Positions 54,383 to 63,623 of a stretch of 64,000 nucleotides of DNA are shown here, piece after piece. Location of the stretch: contig NZ_KK088553.1 in the NCBI RefSeq assembly GCF_000600335.2, forward strand, positions 1 to 64,000. The letters run 5' to 3'. The position numbers and the translations under genes are program-made. The stretch is from Rubellimicrobium mesophilum DSM 19309 (GTDB lineage: Bacteria; Pseudomonadota; Alphaproteobacteria; Rhodobacterales; Rhodobacteraceae). Each line of letters starts with the position of its first letter. The first letter of the stretch is position 1. The notes below the pieces were generated by a model. The model was not told the origin of the DNA, did no database searches, and saw nothing but the letters and a program-made list of their open reading frames with translations.

Positions 54383-55510
54383 ATGGCCCGCATCGCCTAT
54401 CTCACGACCATCGACTTCGGCCCGGGCGAGCTCGCCACCCTCCCCGCCGCCCTCTCCGACCTAGGCCTCGCCCGCCCCCTCCTCGTCTCCGACCATGGCC
54501 TCGCCGCCACCGGCCTCCTCGACCGCGTGACGGCCCTCCTCCCCCCGGGCACCCCCCGCTTCCTCGACACGCCGCCCAACCCCGACGAGGACGCCGTCCT
54601 CGCCGCCCTCGCCCTCTACCGGGCCGAGTCCTGCGACGGCCTCGTCGCGCTGGGCGGCGGCTCCCCCATCGACCTCGCCAAGGGGGTGGCCCTGCTGGCG
54701 ACCCACCCCGGCCCGCTGGAGCCCTACGCCATGATCCAGGGCGGCCTCGCCCGGATCACCCCATCCGTCGCCCCCGTCATCGCCATCCCCACCACCGCCG
54801 GCACCGGCGCCGAGGTCGGCCGCGCCGCGCTCCTCACGCTCCGCGGCGGCCGCAAGCTCGGCTTCGTCAGCCCCCACCTGATCCCGCGCCGCGCCATCTG
54901 CGACCCCGAGCTCACGCTCGGCCTGCCCCCCGGCCTCACCGCAGCCACCGGCCTCGACGCCCTCTCCCACTGCATCGAGACCTTCCTCTCCCCCCGCGAC
55001 AACCCACCCGCCGAGGCCATCGCCCTCGACGGCGCCGGCCGCATCTGGCGCCACCTCGAACGCGCCTGCGCGAACGGCCGCGACCTCGAAGCCCGCACCG
55101 CCCTGATGATGGGCGCCCTGATGGGCGGCCTCTCCTTCCAGAAGGGCCTGGGCGCCGTCCATTCCCTCAGCCACGCCCTCGGCGGCCTCAAGGACCTCCG
55201 CCTCCACCACGGCACGCTGAACGCGATCCTCCTGCCGCCGGTCCTCCGCTTCAACGCCCCCGCCGTGGGCGCCAAGCTCGCCGCCCTCAAGGGCGCCATG
55301 GGCCTCCCGCCCGACGCCGACCTCGCCGAGGAGGTCGCCGCCCTCAACCGCCGCCTCGCCCTCCCCCCGGGCCTCTCGGCCCTCGGCGTCACGCCCGACC
55401 GCTTCGACTGGCTCATCGAGCGCGCCCTGGCCGACCACAGCCACCCCACCAACCCCCGCCCCCCGACGGCGGAGGACTACCGCGCCCTGCTGACCGAGGC
55501 GCTGGGCTGA
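54383..55510 (+). CDS. Iron-containing alcohol dehydrogenase family protein
   Basis: The 375-residue enzyme has the group III dehydrogenase layout: [14 protein letters not shown] near 35, the NAD loop [21 protein letters not shown] at about 87-107, [16 protein letters not shown], and the metal-binding region [21 protein letters not shown] followed by [14 protein letters not shown] and [12 protein letters not shown]. Metal ligands D and three H are present in these segments. Related proteins act on 4-hydroxybutyrate, maleylacetate or short alcohols. It may act with the ThDP enzyme upstream, reducing or oxidising an aldehyde product, but no other pathway gene is adjacent. Confidence 0.85.
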   Translation: MARIAYLTTIDFGPGELATLPAALSDLGLARPLLVSDHGLAATGLLDRVTALLPPGTPRFLDTPPNPDEDAVLAALALYRAESCDGLVALGGGSPIDLAKGVALLATHPGPLEPYAMIQGGLARITPSVAPVIAIPTTAGTGAEVGRAALLTLRGGRKLGFVSPHLIPRRAICDPELTLGLPPGLTAATGLDALSHCIETFLSPRDNPPAEAIALDGAGRIWRHLERACANGRDLEARTALMMGALMGGLSFQKGLGAVHSLSHALGGLKDLRLHHGTLNAILLPPVLRFNAPAVGAKLAALKGAMGLPPDADLAEEVAALNRRLALPPGLSALGVTPDRFDWLIERALADHSHPTNPRPPTAEDYRALLTEALG

Positions 55511-55516
55511 CGCACC

Positions 55517-55720
55517 CCCGCAGGGTGGGTGGCTCCCGGCAAAGCGGAGGTTCACCCCCCGTCGCCACCCGACACCACCGAACCCTTCGCAGGGTGCGCT
55601 TCAGCGCGCCAGCGAGGGCAGGATCGGCCGCCGCGCCCTCCGTCCCTCGTAGGGCGGCGGTCCACCCCACCATCCCCGGCCAGCTCCGGTCGCCGCAGGG
55701 CGGGCTTCAGCCCACCATCC
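55517..55720 (+). repeat. Cluster of degenerate REP-like units
   Basis: Four related units occur in direct orientation at about 55519, 55588, 55648 and 55694, spaced 46-69 bases. The clearest are CGCAGGGTGCGCTTCAGCGC at 55588 and CGCAGGGCGGGCTTCAGCCC at 55694, both followed by a CCA or CACCA. They share the core of the REPIN repeats at 14445 and 44905 but have lost perfect hairpins. Confidence 0.55.
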
Positions 55721-55785
55721 CCGGCCCGGGACGGCGCCCCTGCGGGCCGATTCGCGACCCGCCGAAGCGCCTCGCCCCAAGGGCC

Positions 55786-55849
55786 ACGCAACACCCCGGC
55801 CCCTGCCGTTCCCGAGCCGGATCAACGATTTGCCTCGGGGGTGTTGCGT
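55786..55849. repeat. Long inverted repeat with 12-base arms
   Basis: ACGCAACACCCC (55786-55797) and its exact reverse complement GGGGTGTTGCGT (55838-55849) enclose 40 bases. It could form a long hairpin or be a miniature element remnant. No gene is enclosed. Confidence 0.6.
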
Positions 55850-56497
55850 CGCCCTACCCCCCCACCGAACGCCCCGTTTACGGATCGTTAACCCCGCTCC
55901 CCCACTCTCTCCCCATCAGGAGCGCCGTCCCGCGACGCCTCCCTTCGGCCCGCCCAAGACCTCAGAGCAGGAGGGCGCTTGCGTCGAAGGAGGACCTCAA
56001 GGAACGGGGCTCCCGTCGGCAGGGGCTTCGGACGGCCAGCCCCTCGCCAGGATCACAGGACCGTCCTCGCCCGGGACCCGGCCTCACGGCTGCGGAAAGG
56101 CACCCCCGGGTCAGAGCTCTTTGAAGGGACCCGGGTGCGCCGTCCCCCTGGGAGGCCATGGCGTCGGATTGCCCGACCGGCCGCAAAGACCCAGCCGCCG
56201 CCTGCCGAAGCAGGCCCCTCGCAAGGTCGGAGTGGCGTCCGCCTTGCGACCCTCGGGCACGACGGACCGGCGCGGCGCCAACCCCGCGCCCCCGTAACGG
56301 CCCGAGACCCCTTTCCCATGACGACAGGGGCGCGGACCTCCGGGCCGGTCCGCGCCCCCATTTCCCCCAACCCCGGCCGTCCGGCGCTTGGCGACGCCGC
56401 CACCCTCCACACGCGCCGAAGCCCAGCCCGTTGCGCCGCAACGAAAACGGGCCGAGGCATCGCCCCGGCCCTCCCGCAGCGACCCATCCCGGCGGCC
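55850..56497. other. Intergenic region downstream of phaB without a clear gene
   Basis: I find no supported gene in this 648-base stretch. It contains GTTTACGGATCGTTAACC near 55876, and a hairpin of eight pairs (CCCGGGTC 56105-56112 with GACCCGGG 56128-56135) around an AGAGCTCT palindrome. Codon patterns in all frames look non-coding. It could hold a small RNA, but no specific class is recognisable. Confidence 0.35.
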
Positions 56498-57223
56498 TCA
56501 GGCCAGGTACTGCCCGCCGTTCGCCGACAGCGTGGAGCCGGTGATGAACCCCGCCGCGTCCGAGGCGAGGAACACCACGCAACGCGCGATCTCCTCGGGC
56601 TCGCCCAGGCGGCCCACCGGGATCGCCGGCAGGATCACGTCCTTCATCACCTCCGGCTTGATGCCGGCCATCATGTCCGTGTTGATGTAGCCCGGCGCCA
56701 CGACGTTGACGGTGATCCCCGCCCGCGCCCCCTCCTGCGCCAGCGCCTTGGTGAAGCCGATGTCCCCGGCCTTGGCCGCCGCGTAGTTGGCCTGGGCGAA
56801 CTGCCCCTTCTGCCCGTTGATCGAGGAGATGCTGATGACCCGCCCGAACTTGCGGTCGCGCATCCCGCCCCAGACCACATGGGTCATGTTGAAGAGGCCG
56901 GTGAGGTTGGTGTCGATCACCTCGTGCCATTGCTGGGGCGTCATCCGGTGGAACGGCGCGTCCCGCGTGATCCCGGCGTTGTTCACCAGCACCTCGACCG
57001 GGCCCAGCTCCGCCTCGACCTGCGCGACGCCGGCCTTGCAGGCCTCGTAGTCGCCGACGTTCCACTTGTAGGTCCTGATGCCGGTCTCCTGCGTGAAGGC
57101 CTGCGCCGCCGCGTCGTTCCCCGCGTAGCTCGCGGCGACCGCGTAGCCTTCGTCCTTCAGCGCCTTGGAGATCGCCGCGCCGATCCCGCGCGAGCCTCCG
57201 GTGACAAGGGCGACTCTCGCCAT
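56498..57223 (-). CDS. phaB: Acetoacetyl-CoA reductase
   Basis: The 241-residue SDR enzyme reduces acetoacetyl-CoA to (R)-3-hydroxybutyryl-CoA for polyhydroxybutyrate synthesis. It has the NADP loop VALVTGGSRGIGAAISKALKDEG, NNAGITRDAPFHRMTPQQWHEVIDTNLTGLFNMTH, and the active-site SSINGQKGQFAQANYAAAKAG with the Tyr-x3-Lys pair. ITRDAPFHRM and SINGQKGQFGQ-like runs are typical of PhaB. The gene follows phaA by 71 bases on the same strand. Confidence 0.93.
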   Translation of the reverse strand: MARVALVTGGSRGIGAAISKALKDEGYAVAASYAGNDAAAQAFTQETGIRTYKWNVGDYEACKAGVAQVEAELGPVEVLVNNAGITRDAPFHRMTPQQWHEVIDTNLTGLFNMTHVVWGGMRDRKFGRVISISSINGQKGQFAQANYAAAKAGDIGFTKALAQEGARAGITVNVVAPGYINTDMMAGIKPEVMKDVILPAIPVGRLGEPEEIARCVVFLASDAAGFITGSTLSANGGQYLA

Positions 57224-57294
57224 GACAAACTCCTCCCGTCCGATTTCCCTGGAAAACGGGGCGTCCTCGGTCCCGAAGGCGCCCGCTCAGGCCC

Positions 57295-58470
57295 TTACGG
57301 CCGCTCGACGCAGAGCGCGACGCCCATGCCGCCGCCGATGCAGAGCGTGGCGAGGCCCTTCTTCGCGTACCGGCGCTTCATCTCGTAGAGCAGCGTGTTC
57401 AGCACCCGCGCGCCCGAGGCCCCGATGGGGTGGCCGATGGCGATGGCGCCGCCGTTGACGTTCACGATGGACGGGTCCCAGCCCATGTCCTTGTTCACCG
57501 CGCAGGCCTGCGCCGCGAAGGCCTCGTTGGCCTCCACGAGGTCGAGGTCCGAGACCTTCCAGCCCGCCTTCTCCAGCGCCTTGCGGCTTGCGTAGATCGG
57601 GCCCACGCCCATGATCGACGGATCAAGCCCGGCGGTCGCGTAGGAGGCGATCCGCGCCAGCGGCTCGATCCCGCGACGCTGCGCCTCCTCCTCGGACATC
57701 AGCAGCACCGCCGCCGCCCCGTCGTTCAGCCCCGAGGCGTTCCCCGCCGTGACGCTGCCGTCCTTGGCGAAGGCCGGACGCAGCTTCGCCACCGCGTCGA
57801 TGGTCGCGCCGTGGCGGATGTACTCGTCCTGGTCGACGACCGTGTCACCCTTCCGGCCCTTGATGACGAAGGGAATAATCTCGTCGGCGAACTTCCCGGC
57901 CTTCTGCGCCGCCTCCGCCTTGTTCTGCGAGGCGACCGCGAACTGGTCCTGCTCATCGCGCGAGATCTGCCACTGCTGGGCCACGTTCTCGGCCGTCTGG
58001 CCCATGTGGTAGCCGTTGAAGGCGTCCCAGAGCCCGTCCTTGATCATCGTGTCGATGAAGCCCACGTCGCCCATCTTGTGCCCGGCCCGCAGCGGCGCGG
58101 CGTGGGGCGACAGCGTCATGTTCTCCTGCCCGCCCGCGCAGATGATGCTGGCGTCGCCCAGCATGATGTGCTGCGCGCCCAAGGCGACGGCCCGCAGGCC
58201 CGAGCCGCAGACCTGGTTGATGCTCCAGGCGGCGCTCTCCTTCGGCAGCCCGGCCTTGATGTGCGCCTGCCGCGCCGGGTTCTGGCCCTGCGCCGCCGTC
58301 AGCACCTGGCCCAGGATCGTCTCGCTCACCTCGCCCTTCTCGACGCCGGCGCGGCTCACCACGGCCTCGAGCACCGCGGCGCCGAGGTCATGGGCGGGGG
58401 TGTTGGAGAAGGCGCCGGAGAAGGAGCCGACCGCCGTGCGGGCGGCCGAGGCGATAACGACGTTGGTCAT
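57295..58470 (-). CDS. phaA: Acetyl-CoA acetyltransferase (beta-ketothiolase)
   Basis: The 391-residue thiolase condenses two acetyl-CoA molecules. Catalytic residues are C88 in [15 protein letters not shown]347 in [22 protein letters not shown] and C377 in [35 protein letters not shown] also fits PhaA-type biosynthetic thiolases. It is the promoter-proximal gene of phaA-phaB. The polymer synthase phaC is not in the window. It may also process acetoacetate released by the carnitine pathway after activation. Confidence 0.93.
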   Translation of the reverse strand: MTNVVIASAARTAVGSFSGAFSNTPAHDLGAAVLEAVVSRAGVEKGEVSETILGQVLTAAQGQNPARQAHIKAGLPKESAAWSINQVCGSGLRAVALGAQHIMLGDASIICAGGQENMTLSPHAAPLRAGHKMGDVGFIDTMIKDGLWDAFNGYHMGQTAENVAQQWQISRDEQDQFAVASQNKAEAAQKAGKFADEIIPFVIKGRKGDTVVDQDEYIRHGATIDAVAKLRPAFAKDGSVTAGNASGLNDGAAAVLLMSEEEAQRRGIEPLARIASYATAGLDPSIMGVGPIYASRKALEKAGWKVSDLDLVEANEAFAAQACAVNKDMGWDPSIVNVNGGAIAIGHPIGASGARVLNTLLYEMKRRYAKKGLATLCIGGGMGVALCVERP

Positions 58471-58579
58471 GGGCGTGCGTCCTTATGTGGAACCGGCCGG
58501 AGACGCGCCCCGGCCCCTCTGGCCTGTCCTAGACCGTGCAGGCGCAGCGAGCAACCGGCAAACCTGACGCAGGGTCCGC

Positions 58580-59368
58580 CTAGAGCCGGGCCCGGGGCCG
58601 CCCGAAGAGGTAGCCCTGCAGGAAGTCCACCCCCAGCGCCCGCATCCGCGCCGCCTCGGCCTCGCTCTCCACCCCCTCGGCGATGGCGGACATGCCGAAC
58701 TGGTGCGCCACCGCGATCAGCGCCCGCGCGACGACCTGGTTGTCGGGCGAGGCCTCGATCCGGGCCACCAGCGAGCGGTCGATCTTCACGCAGTCGAAGC
58801 GGAAGTCCTTGAGCCGCCAGAACGACACCGCCCCGGCGCCGAAGTCGTCGAGCGCGAAGCTCACCCCCTTGGGCCGCATCTCGGCCATGAAGCGCGTGAC
58901 CCGGTCGGGCAGCAGCATGGCCGAGGCCTCCCCGATCTCCAGCGTCAGGCGGTGGCCCAGCCCCGCCACGCCCTCCTCGAGGATCTGGCGCCAGGTGGCG
59001 TTGCCGACCGACCGCGCCGACATGTTGATGGCGAGCCGCATCCGGGGATGCCGCCGCAACGCCTGCAGCCCGAGCCGCAGCGCCGCGCCGTCGAGGTCCC
59101 GGCCCAGCGGCGACTCCTCCACCGCGGCCATGAAGCTCTGGGCGGGGAGGATGCGGCCCACCTCGTCGAGGATGCGGATGAAGCCCTCGTGCAGCACCGT
59201 CTCGGGCGGCACGCCGGCCGTCACCACCGGCTGGAAGGCGAGCTGGACGCGGTCCTGGGCCAGCGCCTCGCGGATGAGGCGCGACAGGTCCGCCCGGTGG
59301 GGGACGACGCGCGGCTCCACCGTCTCCGCCATGGAGTCCTGGATCGCGGTCATGGTCTGGGGCGTCAT
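58580..59368 (-). CDS. EAL-domain protein with EGF in place of EAL
   Basis: The 262-residue protein (ATG 59368 with GGGAGG upstream; a longer frame is possible but lacks such a site) is a stand-alone EAL domain, the class that hydrolyses cyclic di-GMP. Conserved features are LAFQPVV, AINMSARSV, LTLEIGEAS, FALDDFGAG, DCVKIDRSLV, AEGVESEAE and QGYLFGRP. The name-giving motif reads HEGFIRI, so the catalytic Glu remains but Ala and Leu are replaced. Metal-binding and Lys residues appear intact. It could be active or a c-di-GMP sensor. No GGDEF or membrane domain is present. Confidence 0.85.
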   Translation of the reverse strand: MTPQTMTAIQDSMAETVEPRVVPHRADLSRLIREALAQDRVQLAFQPVVTAGVPPETVLHEGFIRILDEVGRILPAQSFMAAVEESPLGRDLDGAALRLGLQALRRHPRMRLAINMSARSVGNATWRQILEEGVAGLGHRLTLEIGEASAMLLPDRVTRFMAEMRPKGVSFALDDFGAGAVSFWRLKDFRFDCVKIDRSLVARIEASPDNQVVARALIAVAHQFGMSAIAEGVESEAEAARMRALGVDFLQGYLFGRPRARL

Positions 59369-59423
59369 GCCTGCCTCCCTCTGGGTCCCGGGGGCAGCAT
59401 GGCCGACGCGGATTAAGGCCGGG

Positions 59424-59870
59424 TTAAGGTCCGGCCCATCGGTGCAGCGCCGCCTCGTCCTCGTCCCTGGACGCAACCCAGGCGGCGCCCTCGGCCCGGT
59501 GCTCCTTCTTCCAGAAGGGCGCGCGGGACTTGAGCCAGTCCATCAGGAACTCCGCCGCCTCGAAGGCCTCTCGGCGATGCCGGGACGCCGTCAGCACCAT
59601 CATGATCGGCTCCCCGGCCGCGATGCGCCCGTGCCGGTGGATCACCCGGACGGCCGAGAGCCCGAAGCGCCCCCGGGCCTCCTCGATCATGGCGGCGATG
59701 GCCGATTCGGTCATGCCGGGATAGTGCTCGATCTCCAGCGTCCCCATCCCGCCGTCGGACCGCGCCACGCCCGTGAAGCTGACCACCGCGCCCGCCTCGC
59801 CCACCCCGGCCGAGAAGCCCGTGAGCTCCGCCCCGGGGTCGAAGGGCGCGGCGTCCACCCGGACCTCCAT
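59424..59870 (-). CDS. moaE: Molybdopterin synthase catalytic subunit MoaE
   Basis: The 148-residue protein converts precursor Z to molybdopterin together with MoaD. Landmarks are GAVVSFTGVARSDGG, LEIEHYPGMTESAI, VIHRHGRIAAGEPIMMVLTASRHRREAFEAAEFLMDWLKSRAPFWKKEH, the last with the conserved lysines that contact MoaD's C-terminus. It follows moaD by one base, forming a pgsA-moaD-moaE unit. Confidence 0.93.
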   Translation of the reverse strand: MEVRVDAAPFDPGAELTGFSAGVGEAGAVVSFTGVARSDGGMGTLEIEHYPGMTESAIAAMIEEARGRFGLSAVRVIHRHGRIAAGEPIMMVLTASRHRREAFEAAEFLMDWLKSRAPFWKKEHRAEGAAWVASRDEDEAALHRWAGP

Positions 59871-59871
59871 C

Positions 59872-60120
59872 TCAGCCCCCCGTCATCGGCGGGAAGAAGG
59901 CCACCTCCCGCGCGCCCCCGAGCGGCGCGTCGAGCCCGGCGAGCTTCTGGTCCACCGCCACCCGCACCGCGCGGAGGTCCGAGAAGGCGAGCGCATGGCC
60001 CTCGCTCCGGCCCTTCAGCTCCTCGACGAGGGCGGCCACGTTGGGGGCCCGGGTCTCCACGCTCTCGCGCGAGGTCCCGGCCCTCTCGCGCAGCCAGGCG
60101 AAGTAGAGCACCTCGATCAT
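59872..60120 (-). CDS. moaD: Molybdopterin synthase sulfur-carrier subunit MoaD
   Basis: The 82-residue ubiquitin-like protein ends in FFPPMTGG; the C-terminal Gly-Gly carries the thiocarboxylate used by MoaE. It begins MIEVLYFAWLRERAG and includes VAVDQKLAGLDAPL. The start overlaps the pgsA stop by four bases (ATGA). Short and complete. Confidence 0.92.
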   Translation of the reverse strand: MIEVLYFAWLRERAGTSRESVETRAPNVAALVEELKGRSEGHALAFSDLRAVRVAVDQKLAGLDAPLGGAREVAFFPPMTGG

Positions 60121-60743
60121 GGCGCGTCCTTCAGATAGGGGAGCGACTTCCGGAAGTAGTCCCAGCCGGTGACGGCGGTCAGCCCCGCCGCGACCCAGAT
60201 CAGGAACAGCCCCAGCCAGGTCGCGATCCCCGCCCAGGTCGTCCCCGGCGGCAGGCCCACGCGCCCCACGCGCGGCGGCAGCGGCACGTCGAGCGTGGCG
60301 AGGCCCAGCCCCAGGAACAGCACCCCGATGGCCACCATCTGCGCCGTCGTCTTCCACTTGGCGAGCTTCGTGACCTTCAGCGTCCCGGCCTTGTTGCCGA
60401 GGTATTCGCGCAGCCCCCCCACGAAGATCTCGCGGAACACGATCACCGTGGCGGGCAGGATGAGCCAGGGGTTCATCCCCGAATAGCCGGTGATGACGAA
60501 GATCGCGATCACCACCATGGCCTTGTCGGCGATGGGGTCGAGCATGGCGCCGAAGCGGCTCTCCTGCTTCCAGAGCCGGGCGAGGTGGCCGTCGAACCAG
60601 TCGGTGATCGCCGCGCCCACGAACAGCGTCAGCGCCAGGAAGTCGGCCCAGGGCCGGCTGAAGTAGAGGAACATGACCGGGACCCCCGGGGCCGCGCAGA
60701 GCCGCAGGACGGTGAGGATGTTCGGGATGGTCCAGACGATCAT
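60117..60743 (-). CDS. pgsA: CDP-diacylglycerol-glycerol-3-phosphate 3-phosphatidyltransferase
   Basis: The 208-residue integral membrane enzyme makes phosphatidylglycerol phosphate. It carries the CDP-alcohol phosphotransferase signature D-x2-DG-x2-AR-x8-G-x3-D-x3-D in TDWFDGHLARLWKQESRFGAMLDPIADK (about 52-79) and several hydrophobic helices. NILTVLRLCAAPGVPVMF is the expected N-terminal helix. First gene of the pgsA-moaD-moaE unit; uvrC, its usual neighbour in this lineage, lies just upstream, separated by two small genes. Confidence 0.94.
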   Translation of the reverse strand: MIVWTIPNILTVLRLCAAPGVPVMFLYFSRPWADFLALTLFVGAAITDWFDGHLARLWKQESRFGAMLDPIADKAMVVIAIFVITGYSGMNPWLILPATVIVFREIFVGGLREYLGNKAGTLKVTKLAKWKTTAQMVAIGVLFLGLGLATLDVPLPPRVGRVGLPPGTTWAGIATWLGLFLIWVAAGLTAVTGWDYFRKSLPYLKDAP

Positions 60744-60906
60744 GCGGAGCGATGTAGCGCCTTGGCCCGTTGGGGGGAAGCCACCCCGCCCCTGACGGAG
60801 CGTTGCGGCGGCGGTGCCTCATCCGACCGGCCCTGAAGGAGCGCCGCCTTCCGCGCGGTCCCGGCCCGGCTATGCTGGCGGGGTCACCTCCAACCGAAAG
60901 GCCGCC

Positions 60907-61158
60907 ATGGGCTTCCGCTTCCAGAGATCGCTCCGCCTCGCCCCCGGCCTCCGCCTGAACCTGAGCAAGAGCGGCGTCAGCGCCACGCTGGGCCGCCCCG
61001 GCGCCTCGGTGAACCTCAGCCGGCGCGGCGTCGAGGGCAGCGCGGGCCTCCCCGGGACGGGCCTGTCCTACCGCCAGCGCGTCGCCGGCCGGTCGGGGAT
61101 TTCGGTCGCGGGCGCTGTCCTGGTCCTCGTGATCCTGGCGGTGTGGCTGCTTGCGTAA
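60907..61158 (+). CDS. DUF4236 domain protein
   Basis: The 83-residue protein reads MGFRFQRSLRLAPGLRLNLSKSGVSATLGRPGASVNLSRRG, the complete DUF4236 pattern (RxRxSxxxxPGxRxNxSKxGxSxSxGxxG), followed by GLPGTGLSYR and a C-terminal transmembrane helix (VAGAVLVLVILAVWLLA). DUF4236 is a small repeat-rich domain of unknown function often linked to membrane segments. The start is fixed by the motif. It lies divergent from pgsA. Confidence 0.85.
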   Translation: MGFRFQRSLRLAPGLRLNLSKSGVSATLGRPGASVNLSRRGVEGSAGLPGTGLSYRQRVAGRSGISVAGAVLVLVILAVWLLA

Positions 61159-61258
61159 TCTTTGAGAGCCGGCCCAGAGTCGGATTTCACAAAATGAGCT
61201 TGCCCTTTGAACGAGCAGATCGGTAGCATTTGTTGCGTAACTTGGATGAGCCAGCCTC

Positions 61259-61471
61259 ATGGGAAACAAAGGCCATTTCGAGCTTGAGGGCGTTGGTGCC
61301 GTTGGGATGGGCACACAGCGCGGAAATTCAGGACCTACTGCCTCTGCAAAGACTAGCAGGAAGAAAGGAATCTACTTGGCTACGGCTATTCGTCGTCAAA
61401 GCGTTCAGGAAGCAGGTTTCGCAGCCAGAGCCGCCAAGAAGAGGCCCAAAAAGAAGAAGTTCAAACTGTAG
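61259..61471 (+). CDS. Possible small lysine-rich protein (70 residues)
   Basis: An ATG at 61259 opens a 70-codon frame that begins MGNKGHFELEGVGAVGMGT and ends AARAAKKRPKKKKFKL. The surrounding 61160-61500 stretch is visibly lower in GC than the chromosome. I do not recognise the product; the basic tail suggests nucleic-acid binding or a degraded gene. No clear ribosome-binding site is seen. It may be real or the remnant of an acquired segment. Confidence 0.35.
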   Translation: MGNKGHFELEGVGAVGMGTQRGNSGPTASAKTSRKKGIYLATAIRRQSVQEAGFAARAAKKRPKKKKFKL

Positions 61472-61501
61472 GACAATGAGCAGAATGTGGGTGCTTCGTT
61501 C

Positions 61502-63376
61502 TCACCCCTTCTCGTGGAAATACCCGTAGATCGTCTCGGCCAGCGTGTCCGACACCCCGGGCACCGCCTTGAGGTCCACCAGCGCCGCGCGGCTCACCGC
61601 CTTGGCGCTGCCGAAATGCTGGAGCAGCGCCCGCTTCCGCGTCGCCCCCACGCCCGGGATCTCGTCGAGCGGGTTCGCGAGCAGGCTCTTGGCCCGCTTG
61701 GCCCGGTGCGTGCCGATGGCGAAGCGGTGCGCCTCGTCCCGCAGCCGCTGGACGAAGTAGAGCACCGGGTCGTTGTGGGGCAGCGCCATGGGCCGCTTGC
61801 CGATCCGGTGGAACTCCTCCTTGCCGAGGTCGCGGTCGATGCCCTTGGCGACGCCCACCATCGGGATGTCGTGGACCCCCAGCTCGGCCAGCACCTCGTA
61901 GACCGCCGAGACCTGCCCCTGCCCGCCGTCGATGAGCAGGAGGTCGGGCCAGGCGGGCGACTCGCGGTCCGGGTCCTCCTTGAGGAGGCGCGTGAAGCGG
62001 CGCGTCAGCACCTCCTTCATCATGCCGAAGTCGTCGCCGGGCTTGGCGGTCTCGATGTTGAACTTGCGGTACTGGCCCTTGTCGAAGCCGTTCGGCCCCG
62101 AGACCACGAAGGCGCCGATCGCGTTCGTCCCCATGATGTGGGAGTTGTCGTAGATCTCGATCCGGCGCGGGACGCCCGGCAGCTCGAACTTCTCCGCGAG
62201 GCCCTCCAAGAGCTTCGCCTGCGCCGCCGACTCGCTCATGCGGCGGGCGAGGCTCTCGCGGGCGTTCCGCAGCGCGCCCTCGACCAATTCGGCCTTCTCG
62301 CCCCGCTGGGGCACCACGAGGTCGATCCGCCGCCGCGCCTTCTCCGAGAGAGCGGCCATCAGCACCTCGGGCTCGTCCACGCCGTTCGACGCGAGGATCA
62401 GCGGCGGCGGGTCCCGGTCCGAGTAGAACTGCCCCAGGAAGGCCTGCATGACCTCGGCCGGATCGTCGTCGCCGGCAAGGCGCGGATAGAAGTCGTGGTT
62501 GCCCCAGTTCTGGTGGGCGCGGATGAAGAAGACCTGCACGCAGGCCTGCCCGCCCTCCATGTGGAGCGCGACGATGTCGGCCTCCGCGACCGTCCTCGGG
62601 TTGATCCCCTGCGCGGTCTGCACCTGCGTCAGCGCCTTGATCCGGTCGCGCAGCGCCGCCGCGCGCTCGAACTCCATGGCCTCGGAGGCCTCCTGCATCT
62701 GGCGGGCCAAGGTCTCCTGCACCTTGGTCGTCCTGCCCGACAGGAACCTCGCGGCGTCGAAGACCGAATCCGCGTAGTCGTCCTCGGAGATCAGGCCCAC
62801 GCAAGGCGCGCTGCACCGCTTGATCTGGTGCAGCAGGCAGGGCCGCGTGCGCGACGAGAACACCGAATCCGTGCAGCTCCGCAGCAGGAACGCCTTCTGG
62901 AGCTGGTTCAGCGTCCGGTTCACCGCCCCGGCGCTCGCGAAGGGCCCGAAGTAGTCGCCCTTGTCCGTCCGCGCCCCCCGGTGCTTGCGGATCTGGGGAA
63001 AGCGGTGCGCGCTGATGATGATGTTCGGAAACGACTTGTCGTCCCGCAGCAGCACGTTGTAGCGCGGCTTGAGCTGCTTGATGAGGTTCTGCTCCAGGAG
63101 CAGCGCCTCCGTCTCGGTCCTCGTGGTCAGGAACATCATCGACGCCGTCTCCCGGATCATCCGGGCGATGCGATGGCTGTGCCCCGAGGGCCGGGCGTAG
63201 TTCGACACCCGCGCCTTCAGGTTCTTGGCCTTGCCGACATAGAGGACGCGGTTCTCCGCATCGAGCATCCGGTAGACGCCGGGGGAGGAGTCGAGCTGGC
63301 GCAGGTAGGCCGCGATGCGTTCGTGCCCCGTGAGGGCGGGCATCTCGGGCGTCTGGGGGATCAGGTCGTCGGGCAT
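61502..63376 (-). CDS. uvrC: Excinuclease ABC subunit C
   Basis: The 624-residue nuclease makes both incisions in nucleotide excision repair. It has the N-terminal GIY-YIG domain ([30 protein letters not shown]), the Cys-containing [17 protein letters not shown] segment, a UVR motif ([23 protein letters not shown]), the RNase H-like half ([36 protein letters not shown]) and a terminal helix-hairpin-helix pair ([19 protein letters not shown]). I chose ATG 63376; an alternative TTG start nine codons upstream is less likely. Confidence 0.93.
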   Translation of the reverse strand: MPDDLIPQTPEMPALTGHERIAAYLRQLDSSPGVYRMLDAENRVLYVGKAKNLKARVSNYARPSGHSHRIARMIRETASMMFLTTRTETEALLLEQNLIKQLKPRYNVLLRDDKSFPNIIISAHRFPQIRKHRGARTDKGDYFGPFASAGAVNRTLNQLQKAFLLRSCTDSVFSSRTRPCLLHQIKRCSAPCVGLISEDDYADSVFDAARFLSGRTTKVQETLARQMQEASEAMEFERAAALRDRIKALTQVQTAQGINPRTVAEADIVALHMEGGQACVQVFFIRAHQNWGNHDFYPRLAGDDDPAEVMQAFLGQFYSDRDPPPLILASNGVDEPEVLMAALSEKARRRIDLVVPQRGEKAELVEGALRNARESLARRMSESAAQAKLLEGLAEKFELPGVPRRIEIYDNSHIMGTNAIGAFVVSGPNGFDKGQYRKFNIETAKPGDDFGMMKEVLTRRFTRLLKEDPDRESPAWPDLLLIDGGQGQVSAVYEVLAELGVHDIPMVGVAKGIDRDLGKEEFHRIGKRPMALPHNDPVLYFVQRLRDEAHRFAIGTHRAKRAKSLLANPLDEIPGVGATRKRALLQHFGSAKAVSRAALVDLKAVPGVSDTLAETIYGYFHEKG

Positions 63377-63438
63377 GGCGCTGTCGATGGTGTGGAAGGG
63401 CAATCTAATGCGGGTCGCGGGGACGAAACAGCCCCGGC

Positions 63439-63447
63439 TGTGGATAA
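63439..63447 (+). other. DnaA-box-like site (TGTGGATAA)
   Basis: The nonamer TGTGGATAA, reverse complement of the consensus TTATCCACA, occurs here in the spacer upstream of uvrC. A second exact copy lies at 63612-63620 in the same orientation. Confidence 0.5.
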
Positions 63448-63611
63448 CTCGGGGGACGGAACGCCGCGACTCAGGTCGGACGTTCGAGCCTTCGCAGCCG
63501 CAGCGTGAGAGTCGCCCCCGAAGCTACGGCCCTGTCGGGATTCGGTTTTTCCTGCGGCAGCGCAGCATCCCGAGGCTGCCGCGGACTTTTCCCAACCCCC
63601 GGTGGAGAAGC

Positions 63612-63620
63612 TGTGGATAA
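63612..63620 (+). other. DnaA-box-like site, second copy
   Basis: This is an exact TGTGGATAA, 173 bases from the first, just downstream of the SDR gene end. Two sites are too few to define an origin on their own. Confidence 0.5.
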
Positions 63621-63623
63621 CTT

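Noticed and set aside
63377-63623. Chromosomal origin of replication
   Set aside because: Only two DnaA-box-like sites, no AT-rich unwinding region and no dnaA, dnaN or parAB genes are nearby.
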